From positions 1 to 15,775 of the forward strand of contig CALLWN010000046.1 in NCBI GenBank assembly GCA_938016505.1: 15,775 nucleotides of DNA, written 5' to 3'. The notes beneath the pieces were generated by a model, which saw only the letters and a list, made by a program, of their open reading frames with translations, was not told the DNA's origin and ran no database searches. Shown here in pieces: positions 1 through 9,639 of this stretch. The stretch is from an uncultured Sphingomonadaceae bacterium. GTDB lineage: Bacteria; Pseudomonadota; Alphaproteobacteria; Sphingomonadales; Sphingomonadaceae. Positions within the stretch are counted from its first letter, which is position 1, and each line of letters begins with the position of its first letter. A program made the position numbers and the translations under genes.

Positions 1-2
1 GA

Positions 3-677
3 GGGTGCGGGCGAAGACGAGGGCGTGGATGTGCGGCGGGGCATGGCGTACCGGTCGCCTGCCCGCCACGGGTCAATGCGCTGACGCGCCGGCGGGTCGG
101 CCGCGTCCGGCTCGACCAGCATGGCGGCAATCACGGCAAGCCCCCGGTTCCGGGCGGTGATATCGGACCAGCCTGCAGCATCGGTCGTCGGGTGGCGGGT
201 ACGGGAATTGCGGGCCACGCCGGCCATGACGGGGATGGCGGGAATGGGCTGGCCGTCCAGCAGGGGCTGCACCCGCATCCGGTCCCCGCGGGCGAGGGCG
301 AGCGGGTTGACAGCCGGGCCCAGTTGCAGCCGGATTGGCCGCCGCGAGAGCTGACGGTGAGCCTCGCAAGCGCCGGGTCTGCTGGACTTGCCCGGAAGGG
401 CTCGGTGGTTGCTTCGGTCGGGGATAGCGCGCCCAGCGCCGTTCCGGTCGGCTGCCATCAGCCCGATGAGCCTGGCTGGCGGCCAGCCAGCCTCGGGGTC
501 GTCATGGTACAGCCCCGCCCCGAACCCCCGGATGGCCTGCGCACCACGCGACCCGCACGGCCGAAATCCGGACTGCGGGAGGAAGTCGCCAGCCGCACCC
601 CGCGAGGCCGACCTCTTCCCGACCGACGGCAGCACCGGCCCGCTGCCAGCCAGGCCGCCTGCCTGGCAGCGATCGCG
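3..677 (-). pseudogene. Degraded DUF4198-like periplasmic protein, runs off left edge
   Basis: On the minus strand one frame is open from just after a TGA at 680-678 to the window edge, about 225 codons. Its translation has pieces that read like the DUF4198 family (predicted periplasmic proteins, some tied to metal uptake): DFLPQSGFRP, then GLYHDDPEAGWPPARLIGL, then RPIRLQLGPAVNPLAL, GDRMRVQPLLDGQPIPA, and TDAAGW followed by a hydrophobic strand. The order matches the family, but the stretch between the N- and C-terminal parts is only about 30 residues, where intact members have roughly 80 to 100. I see no signal peptide in frame at the N-terminus; the only in-frame ATG (458-456) would cut off the first part. 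Near the left edge another frame (HIHALVFARTL) looks more coding-like, which suggests a frameshift. I infer a decayed gene. The family match rests on recalled motifs only, and the frame could be a chance opening in GC-rich DNA. Confidence 0.35.
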
Positions 678-696
678 TCATGACAATGCCCGAGCC

Positions 697-717
697 AGGC
701 CAGTTCCGGCCTTTTTT
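697..717 (+). terminator. Short hairpin with T-run ahead of the autotransporter promoter
   Basis: AGGCC (697-701) pairs with GGCCT (708-712) around a 6-base loop and is followed by TTTTT, the layout of an intrinsic terminator reading to the right. The stem is only 5 bp, and no plus-strand gene is visible upstream. It may insulate the autotransporter promoter from read-through, or the T-rich stretch may simply belong to that promoter. Confidence 0.35.
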
Positions 718-727
718 GTCGCATTTC

Positions 728-736
728 TGCTATAAA
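728..736 (+). promoter_or_regulatory. Extended -10 promoter element for the autotransporter gene
   Basis: TGCTATAAA is an extended -10 element (TG-N-TATAAA) in one of the few AT-rich spots of the window. No good -35 hexamer lies 16-18 bases upstream, which extended -10 promoters can do without. Transcription would start near 743, leaving a leader of about 46 bases with the ribosome binding site GGGAGG at 776-781. The call is by eye from consensus. Confidence 0.42.
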
Positions 737-789
737 CGGTCTGTTCCGGGGCTAGGGGCGATTTACCAGCCTTTCGGGAGGATCATAAA

Positions 790-3700
790 ATGAAACATCT
801 CTTGCGGACCACGGCGCTCGCAACGCTCGCGGCGCTCGCCACCGCCGCTTCGGCCAACAGCCTCTATTTCCAGATGAATCCCAACCTCGCCGGCGCCAAC
901 GACAAGCGCCAGCTCTTCCTCTTCGGCCCTCCGAACACCACCGGACTGTGGTCGCTCTCGCCCGTCTCCACCGAGTTCAACCTCGGCCCGGAGGGCTTCA
1001 CCGTCATCGATCTCCCGCTCACCGCCCAGCTGGCCTCGGGCGTGGTTGAAGACAAGGGCATCTTCGTCCAGTCGTCGAACGCCATCTCCGGCTACTATCT
1101 CTCCCGCCGCCAGTTCACGACCGACATGGCCTATCTCATCGACGGCAGCCGGCTCGGCACCGACCATTTCGTCCTCGGCTACCAGAACATCTTCGAAGAC
1201 CAGGTCTCGGTCCAGGCGACCCAGGACAATACCACCGTCACCTTCACCCGGCCCGACGGCACCCAGGTCGTCCAGACCCTCAACCGCTTGCAGACCTTCA
1301 TGCTCACGGCCAACAGCCAGCTCACCGGCACCAGGGTCACCTCCGACAAGCCGATCGCGGTCTTCTCCGGCAACCGCTGCACCAACGTCCCCACCGGCGT
1401 CACCGCCTGCGATCACATCGTCGAACAGATGCCGCCCGTCGAGGCGCTGTCCACCACCTACTATCTCGCCCAGACCGAGCGGACCGGCACGCTCGGCAAC
1501 GTGGTGCGCGTGGTTGCCACCGCCGACAACACCGAAGTCAGGGCCAACGGCACCCTCGTCGCCACGCTCAACGCCGGCCAGTTCTACGAGGGCCGCGTCG
1601 CCGGCGGGGTCGAGCTCACCGCCACCAACAAGGTCCTCGTCGGCCAGTATCTGGTCGGTCAGGGCGAGGCCGGCGCCAACACCGACCCGGCGATGACGAT
1701 CGTGCCCGGCCAGGACCAGTGGCTCTCCTCCTATGTCTTTGCGCCGCCGCTGGGAGTCGCCAACTTCCCGACCGACTTCATCCAGCTCATCATGCTCGAA
1801 ACCGCGATCGGAACCCTCCAGATCGACGGCAACCCGGTCACGGCGCCCTTCGCGCCCATCGGCGGCTCGGGCTTCTCGTTCGCGAACATCGACGTCTCCG
1901 ACAAGGTCGGCCCGTTCACCATCACTGCGGCCAGCCCGTTCCAGCTGCTCCTGCTCGGCTTCGACAGCTTCGACAGCTATTTCACCTACGGCGGCGCCGC
2001 CTTCGCCCCCGGCGCCTCGCCATCGCCCGAGCCACCCGCCGGCGACGCCTTCTTCTGGGACGGCGACGGCGCCGGCAATGCCGGCAACGGCGCAGTCGAT
2101 GGCGGCAACGGGGTGCTCACCGCTTTCAGCACCAACCTGACCACCCAGTCGGGGGCCACCAACAACGCCCTCGGAGACAGCGGGCCGACGGTCATCTTCT
2201 CGGCCGCGCCCGGCACCGTCGAGATCGACGACAGCCTCGGCCCGGTAAGGCTCGGCGGCCTGACCTTCACGGTGGATGGCTACCGGCTGACCGGCGATCC
2301 GGTCACGCTCACGGGGCCGACCGTCCGCATCTGCGCCAGCGTCGCCTGCCCGCTGACCGGCAGTGGCGGCAGCGGTGGTGGCGGCGGCGATGGAGATGGC
2401 GGTGGCGACGGCGACGGCGAAATCCGGCCGGTCACCGACCCGATCCGCGCCGTCATCTCGGCCCCGCTGGTCGGCACGTCCACGGTCGAGAAGACGGGCG
2501 ACGGCATCCTCGTCCTCGAGGGCGTCAACAGCTACAGCGGCGGCACCCTGGTCTCGGCAGGCACGCTCATCGGCAACCATGAAGCCTTCGGCACCGGCGC
2601 CGTCACCATCGCCGAACCGGCCACGCTCATCTTCGACCCGGCCGCGCAGGGCAGCTTCGCCAACGGCATCGCCGGCGCCGGCACGCTCGAGAAGCGCGGC
2701 GCGGGCACGCTCGTCCTCGAGGGCACCAACAGCCTCTCCGGCGCCACCATCGTCACCGAGGGCCGGCTCCTCGTCCAGGGCACGCTCGACCAGTCGGTCG
2801 CAACCGTCGCCAACCTTGCAACGCTGGGCGGCACCGGCTCGGTCGGCGGCGCGCTCGTCAACACCGGCGGCCGAATCGCGCCAGGCGCCAGCATCGGCAC
2901 ACTCACCATCCTCGGCAACTTCACCCAGGCCGCCGGCGCCACCTACGATGTCGAGCTCACCTCGACTGGCCAGACCGACCTCCTCGCCATCGGCGGCACT
3001 GCAACGATCGAAACCGGCGCCACGCTGCGGGTCGCCAAGCTCGATTCCGCACCCTATGAACTCGGCCGCCGCTACACCGTGCTTACCGCCGCCGGCGGCC
3101 GCACCGGCACCTACGCGCTGGCCGGCGACACCCGCGTCTCCCGGTTCATCGACCTCGTCGCCGAATATGACCCCAACACTGTCCACCTCGGCGTCCGCCA
3201 GACCTCGGCCTTCACGTCCGTCGGCGGCACGCCCAACCAGATGGCAGCCGCCTCGGGCGTCGACACCCCCGGCAATGGCGCGGTCTATCGCGCCATCGCC
3301 TACCTGCCCGACGATGCGTCGGCGCGCGCGGCGTTCGATCTCGTCTCGGGCGAGATCCACGCCTCGCTGCGCGGCGCCACCTTCGAGGACAGCCGGTTCG
3401 TCCGCGAGGCCGTCGGCGTGCGCGCCAATGCCGCGCCCGACGAGCGCAACGCCTTCTGGATGCACGGCTATGGCGCCTGGGGCAGCTTCGACGGCGACGG
3501 CAACGCCGCAACCCTCGACCGCAGCATCGGCGGCATCTTCTTCGGTGCCGACATCCGCCTCTCGGACTCGCTCGTGGTCGGCGTCCTCGGCGGCTATGGC
3601 GAGGCCGACATCGACGTGGTCGACCGCGCGTCGCGCGCCCGCACGAAGGACATCCACTTCGGCGGCTATGCCGCCTACGGCTCGGCAGGCGCCATGCAGG

Positions 3701-4299
3701 GCGAGGCGCGCGCAGCAGGCCTCGGCATCCGGGCCGGCATCGCCCAGATGTGGCGCGACATCTCCACCACCCGCCAGGTCAGCATCCCGGGCTATCTCGA
3801 CACGCTGACCGCAAACTACGATGTCGGCCTGTTCCAGCTCTGGGGCGATGCCGGCTGGCGCTTCGACATGGGCGCGGTCGGCCTCGAGCCGTTCGCCAGC
3901 ATCGCCGTCGTCAGGGTGAGCGCAAGCGACTTCCGCGAACGCGGCGGCGCGGCCGCGCTCCGCAGCGTCGACGCGAGCGGCGGAACCTACTGGACCAGCC
4001 TGGTCGGCGGCCGGGCCCATCTCGGCCTCGCCAGCACCGGGGGCAGGCTCGGCATGACCGCAACCGCTGCCTGGCAGCATGTCGGCGGCGACAGCGGCGA
4101 CCGCGTCGGCATGGCCTTCGCCAGCGGCCCGGCCTTCGCCATCGCCGGGGTGCCGCTCGCCCGCGATGCAGCAGCGCTCGGGGTCGCGCTCACCGGCAGG
4201 GTCGGCCAGCGCGTCGAGCTCGATGTCGGCTATTCCGGCCGCGTCGGCGCCGGCACCAGCGACCACGGCGTCCGCGGCTCGGCAATCATCCGCTTCTGA
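790..4299 (+). CDS. Autotransporter with IgGFc-binding-like N-terminal passenger domain
   Basis: This is a type V secretion protein of 1169 residues: a passenger exported to the surface through its own C-terminal barrel. Residues 1-22 form a signal peptide (MKHLLRT, hydrophobic core, cleavage after ASA). Residues about 25-405 resemble the IgGFc_binding N-terminal family (DNTTVTF, SDKPIAVFSGNRC, CDHIVEQMPPVE, VLVGQYLVGQG), with Cys197 and Cys207 a plausible disulfide. Residues about 418-515 look like a common passenger module (WDGDGAGNAGNG). A Gly/Asp-rich linker covers about 522-541, just after Cys515 and Cys520. PATR-type repeats begin near 570 (GDGILVLEG) and 637 (GAGTLVLEG), and a GASIGTLTILGNF segment leads to the barrel, about 885-1169, ending in the expected Phe. 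The start is fixed by GGGAGG eight bases before ATG. A possible adhesin, but the ligand cannot be told from sequence. The reverse strand is open almost throughout, an effect of codon bias. Confidence 0.9.
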   Translation: MKHLLRTTALATLAALATAASANSLYFQMNPNLAGANDKRQLFLFGPPNTTGLWSLSPVSTEFNLGPEGFTVIDLPLTAQLASGVVEDKGIFVQSSNAISGYYLSRRQFTTDMAYLIDGSRLGTDHFVLGYQNIFEDQVSVQATQDNTTVTFTRPDGTQVVQTLNRLQTFMLTANSQLTGTRVTSDKPIAVFSGNRCTNVPTGVTACDHIVEQMPPVEALSTTYYLAQTERTGTLGNVVRVVATADNTEVRANGTLVATLNAGQFYEGRVAGGVELTATNKVLVGQYLVGQGEAGANTDPAMTIVPGQDQWLSSYVFAPPLGVANFPTDFIQLIMLETAIGTLQIDGNPVTAPFAPIGGSGFSFANIDVSDKVGPFTITAASPFQLLLLGFDSFDSYFTYGGAAFAPGASPSPEPPAGDAFFWDGDGAGNAGNGAVDGGNGVLTAFSTNLTTQSGATNNALGDSGPTVIFSAAPGTVEIDDSLGPVRLGGLTFTVDGYRLTGDPVTLTGPTVRICASVACPLTGSGGSGGGGGDGDGGGDGDGEIRPVTDPIRAVISAPLVGTSTVEKTGDGILVLEGVNSYSGGTLVSAGTLIGNHEAFGTGAVTIAEPATLIFDPAAQGSFANGIAGAGTLEKRGAGTLVLEGTNSLSGATIVTEGRLLVQGTLDQSVATVANLATLGGTGSVGGALVNTGGRIAPGASIGTLTILGNFTQAAGATYDVELTSTGQTDLLAIGGTATIETGATLRVAKLDSAPYELGRRYTVLTAAGGRTGTYALAGDTRVSRFIDLVAEYDPNTVHLGVRQTSAFTSVGGTPNQMAAASGVDTPGNGAVYRAIAYLPDDASARAAFDLVSGEIHASLRGATFEDSRFVREAVGVRANAAPDERNAFWMHGYGAWGSFDGDGNAATLDRSIGGIFFGADIRLSDSLVVGVLGGYGEADIDVVDRASRARTKDIHFGGYAAYGSAGAMQGEARAAGLGIRAGIAQMWRDISTTRQVSIPGYLDTLTANYDVGLFQLWGDAGWRFDMGAVGLEPFASIAVVRVSASDFRERGGAAALRSVDASGGTYWTSLVGGRAHLGLASTGGRLGMTATAAWQHVGGDSGDRVGMAFASGPAFAIAGVPLARDAAALGVALTGRVGQRVELDVGYSGRVGAGTSDHGVRGSAIIRF

Positions 4300-4354
4300 C
4301 GGGCAGGCCGTGCCCGGCCGTGGATCGCGGCCCGGCCCCGGCCGCCGGTCGGCG

Positions 4355-4379
4355 TGCCGGGGCTGGCTTGCCGGGGCTG
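4355..4379. repeat. 11-bp direct repeat in the autotransporter-DUF481 gap
   Basis: TGCCGGGGCTG occurs at 4355-4365 and again at 4369-4379, a 14-base period. It lies in the GC-rich 127-base gap between the autotransporter stop and the next gene. No intrinsic terminator with a T-run is visible there, so read-through into the DUF481 gene is possible. The repeat may be simple slippage. Confidence 0.4.
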
Positions 4380-4412
4380 CCGCCAACGCCTAGGGCTGGC
4401 CGACCGGGACGA

Positions 4413-4429
4413 TGGAGGGAGGCCCGTTG
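4413..4429 (+). promoter_or_regulatory. Shine-Dalgarno block supporting a TTG start at 4427
   Basis: TGGAGG at 4413-4418 (part of GGAGGGAGG, 4414-4422) lies eight bases before an in-frame TTG at 4427. The upstream ATG at 4412 overlaps this purine block and has no ribosome binding site of its own. The downstream ATG at 4448 is too far from it. The same ATGGAGGG arrangement precedes the start at 5427. Confidence 0.45.
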
Positions 4430-5332
4430 CGGCAGCCGGGATTCATCATGGCAGCGCTTGGCGCGATGGCGGCAGCCCCGGTCGGCGCCCAGGCGGACGA
4501 TCCGGTTCCGCCCGGCGCCCGGGAGATGCTCGAAACCGCAGTCGCCTCGGGCAACGAGCAGGAGATCCGCACCGTCGTGAAGGTCGCCAAGGCGACCTGG
4601 CCCCAGTCGACCGCCGCGATCGATGCCCTGGTCGAAGACGCCACCAGCCGGGCCCGCGCGGCGCGCTATGCCCGCATCGCCGAAAAGGGCCTCCTCACCG
4701 ACTGGAGCGGCGAGATCCGGCTCGGCGGGTCAACCGCCACCGGCAACTCCGGCCGGACCACAACCACTGCCGAGCTCGAGCTTGGCCGCGACGGCCCCGA
4801 CTGGCGCAACGCTGCCGAAATCCAGCTCTACTACTCCTTCTCCGGCGACAGAGACCCCACCAAGCGCGTCACCGCCTTCTGGCAGTCGGACTTCAAGCTC
4901 ACCGACCATCGCTTCCTCTACGCCCGCATTGCCTATCTCAAGAATTTCTCGGCCGGCATCCGCGACCGGATGGTCGAGTCCGCCGGCTATGGCGCAACCT
5001 TCACCCGCGGCAAGCGGCTCGACGGCAGCCTCGCCGTCGGCCCCGCCGCCCGCCAGACCCGCTTCTACGACGGCGACCTCCGCCAGGACCTTGCCGTCCG
5101 GGTCGGCACCAGGGTCAACTGGAACCTGTGGCGCGAGACCCGGCTGTCGAACGTCAACACCCTCTATCTCGCTGCCAATTCCACCATCGACAACACGGTC
5201 AGCCTGCGCACCTCGATCCTCGACGGCCTGTCGGTCATCCTCTCCTTCAACCTCCAGTGGGAGGCCGAGCCGGCTCCCACCTACGAACCCCTCTCGACCT
5301 TGACCAGCATCTCGATCGGCTTCGCCTTCTGA
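4427..5332 (+). CDS. DUF481 family outer-membrane protein (YdiY-like)
   Basis: The 301-residue product (TTG start) matches the DUF481 family, of which E. coli YdiY, a salt-induced outer-membrane protein, is a member. Its biochemical role is unknown. The N-terminus is a signal peptide (RQPGF, a hydrophobic core of about 15 residues, cleavage near AQA before DDPVPPG). A helical segment (MLETAVASGNEQEI) follows, then the DUF481 barrel from about residue 90: WSGEIRLGGSTATGNSG, RFLYARIAYLKNFS, the paired strands after RLDGSLAVGPAARQTRFYD, and a C-terminal SIGFAF ending in Phe, as expected of a BAM substrate. ATG at 4412 and 4448 are other possible starts (306 or 294 residues); the ribosome binding site favours TTG. 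It lies 127 bases after the autotransporter on the same strand, so both may be expressed together. Confidence 0.85.
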   Translation: MRQPGFIMAALGAMAAAPVGAQADDPVPPGAREMLETAVASGNEQEIRTVVKVAKATWPQSTAAIDALVEDATSRARAARYARIAEKGLLTDWSGEIRLGGSTATGNSGRTTTTAELELGRDGPDWRNAAEIQLYYSFSGDRDPTKRVTAFWQSDFKLTDHRFLYARIAYLKNFSAGIRDRMVESAGYGATFTRGKRLDGSLAVGPAARQTRFYDGDLRQDLAVRVGTRVNWNLWRETRLSNVNTLYLAANSTIDNTVSLRTSILDGLSVILSFNLQWEAEPAPTYEPLSTLTSISIGFAF

Positions 5333-5426
5333 GCGCGCCAACCGTCTTGCGTCGCGGCAGGAGGCGGTTCATTCCGGCGCCGGTGTCCCGGCGAGGGGGC
5401 CGGGGTCGCAATGGAGGGGAACCATC

Positions 5427-5704
5427 ATGCGCCTTGCTCACGCTGCAGCACTTCTCGCAGCCACCGCGCTCTCCGCTCCGGCTTCGACTTCGCCCTGGTC
5501 CCCGGCACCACCTGCTTCACGGTGACGAGCGGGTTCGACAATGACGATTTCGGCGTCTGGACAATGACCATCCGCGGCCCCGGCGACATCCTGCTGCCCG
5601 CCTCGGGCGGCGCCGTCCCCGAGCCGGCCATCTGGGCCCTCCTCATCGCCGGCTTCGGCCTCGTCGGCCACGCCACGCGCCGCTGCGGCTTCGCCGCCGC
5701 CTGA
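5427..5704 (+). pseudogene. Short PEP-CTERM protein gene, frameshifted after the signal peptide
   Basis: ATG at 5427 has a good ribosome binding site (GGAGGGG, 5414-5420) and encodes a signal peptide, MRLAHAAALLAATALSAPAS, but that frame stops at a TGA about 30 codons in. The rest of the gene sits in another frame: FDFALVPGTTCFTVTSGF, then near the end PEPAIWALLIAGFGLVG followed by HATRR, a PEPxxWA-type C-terminal sorting signal (motif, membrane helix, basic tail). Losing one base near 5481-5485 (reading GCCTTCGAC instead of GCTTCGAC) would join them into about 92 residues. ATG at 5411 opens the second frame directly, but gives no signal peptide, which an exosortase substrate needs. I infer a recent frameshift or an assembly error. 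Even repaired, the protein is short for a PEP-CTERM protein, so internal loss is also possible. Confidence 0.6.
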
Positions 5705-5765
5705 CAGCGCTGGAACCGGGAACGCGCGCGGGGGCCCGAGGCTTCCGCCCGCACCCCGATCGCTT

Positions 5766-8615
<2,850 letters not shown>

Positions 8616-8624
8616 GGCGTTGCC

Positions 8625-8639
8625 GTTCTACCTCTGTTC
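8625..8639 (-). promoter_or_regulatory. LexA (SOS) box of uvrA, GTTC-N7-GTTC
   Basis: The plus strand reads GTTC, seven bases, GTTC (GAAC-N7-GAAC on the uvrA strand). This direct repeat is the established alphaproteobacterial LexA operator, unlike the CTG-N10-CAG of E. coli. It ends ten bases before the uvrA ATG and covers the probable -10 element, so bound LexA should block initiation directly. Confidence 0.82.
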
Positions 8640-8652
8640 CACGCAGCCGCAA
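8625..8652 (-). promoter_or_regulatory. Probable uvrA promoter overlapping the LexA box
   Basis: Reading on the minus strand: TTGCGG (8652-8647), 16 bases, then TAGAAC (8630-8625, four of six matches to TATAAT). Only nine bases separate the -10 from ATG, so transcription would begin within a base or two of the start codon, giving a leaderless message. This agrees with the lack of a well-spaced Shine-Dalgarno sequence. The match is by eye. Confidence 0.5.
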
Positions 8653-8764
8653 GGGGCATCCATGCGCGCAGCGCCATGGGAATCCAAGCGGTCAGGTTGA
8701 AGCAGACGGGCAGGAGTCCCACGGCGCTGGCATTGCGCCCGGGGAAGGCCTTGGTCAGGCGATC

Positions 8765-9427
8765 TCAGGCGGCAGGCGCCTCGCGGCGGCGGCGGCGGGA
8801 GCGGAGCGCGCTGCCCACCAGCCCGAAGCCGGCGATCAGCATCGCCCAGGTGCCGGGCTCGGGGATGGCCTCGCCGATCTGGATCATGTCGAACGCGCCG
8901 CGTTCGTAGGCCGCCGGATCGAACACCGTGCCGCCGTCGTTGCGGACCTGGAGCCGAACCTCGTCGAAGCTGGCGCCGGAGAAGCCGTACCACGAGCCGC
9001 TGGTGCCGAACACCGCCGCGCCGCCGGCGATGCCGGAGCCGATGGAAACCCCGCCGAGGCGGACATCGTAGAAGAGGAAGGCCGGCGATTCGAACCAGCC
9101 GTAACCGGAGCCGACAAGGAACTGGACGGCCCGGACCGGGCCACCGAAGGTGAGCCGCGTGTAGCCGTCACTGCCGCCTTGGGGATACCAGGTCCTCACC
9201 CCGTACAACGGGAAGCCGAAATTGATTCGGCCCGGAGTTCCGACATAGGTCGCGGTGATCCCCTGCTCGGTGTAGCCCGCGGTACCGTCGTAGCAGCAGC
9301 CGGGGGGCGCAAGTTCGAAATCGTTGGTGGCCGTGACCGTCGCAATGAACGGGCTGGTGTGGACGGTGAGCGCGCTGGCCGAGCTGGCAGCACAGACGCA
9401 GAAAATGCCCGCGAGCAGCTTCATCAT
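8765..9427 (-). CDS. Exported PEPxxWA-CTERM protein of unknown function
   Basis: The 220-residue product starts with a signal peptide (MMKLLAGIFCVCAASSASA) and ends with a PEPxxWA-CTERM signal: PEPGTWAMLIAGFGLVG at 189-205, then a strongly basic tail (RSRRRRR). Such tails are recognised by exosortase-type sorting enzymes, which usually process proteins destined for the cell surface or matrix; no exosortase lies in the window. The mature part is rich in Gly, aromatic and beta-strand residues with a CysCys pair at 44-45, and may fold as a beta-sandwich, but I recognise no named domain. The frame stays open upstream to 9610, but that extension is Arg/Pro-rich and lies across the promoter. ATG at 9427 is preceded by AGGGG six bases away and by a near-consensus promoter, which settles the start. 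Confidence 0.87.
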   Translation of the reverse strand: MMKLLAGIFCVCAASSASALTVHTSPFIATVTATNDFELAPPGCCYDGTAGYTEQGITATYVGTPGRINFGFPLYGVRTWYPQGGSDGYTRLTFGGPVRAVQFLVGSGYGWFESPAFLFYDVRLGGVSIGSGIAGGAAVFGTSGSWYGFSGASFDEVRLQVRNDGGTVFDPAAYERGAFDMIQIGEAIPEPGTWAMLIAGFGLVGSALRSRRRRREAPAA

Positions 9428-9449
9428 GATCAACCCCTGTGTACTCCCA

Positions 9450-9478
9450 ATGATTCGACAGCGGCGCGGGGATGTCAA
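9450..9478 (-). promoter_or_regulatory. Sigma-70-type promoter of the PEP-CTERM gene
   Basis: On the minus strand TTGACA (9478-9473), an exact -35 consensus, is followed by a 17-base spacer and AATCAT (9455-9450, four of six matches to TATAAT). Transcription would start near 9443, leaving about 16 leader bases that include the AGGGG ribosome binding site. It is the best promoter match in the window. The rest of the gap to 9640 holds no recognisable gene. Confidence 0.7.
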
Positions 9479-9639
9479 GCTCCCTGCCAAGGCGTCTGCA
9501 CCGGCGGAAGCCCTTCGTCGTTTGGCGGCAGGCCGGTGGTGCGCCAGCCCTGCCCGCTGCAGCTCGGAAAGCCGGGGCGGCCGGGCCGGGGATCGGGGCG
9601 CCGTGCGCACTGGTCCGAAGAAGCTGCTAGGGGGAAGCC

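Noticed and set aside
763..4386. A 1207-codon open frame antisense to the autotransporter
   Set aside because: Its composition (Gly, Asp, Glu, Ala, Arg, Val-rich with no domains or motifs) is that of the reverse complement of a codon-biased gene, while the plus strand has clear domains, a signal peptide and a ribosome binding site.
9428..9610. N-terminal extension of the minus-strand PEP-CTERM gene
   Set aside because: The extra 61 residues are Arg/Pro-rich, precede a proper signal peptide, and overlap a strong promoter and ribosome binding site for the internal ATG.
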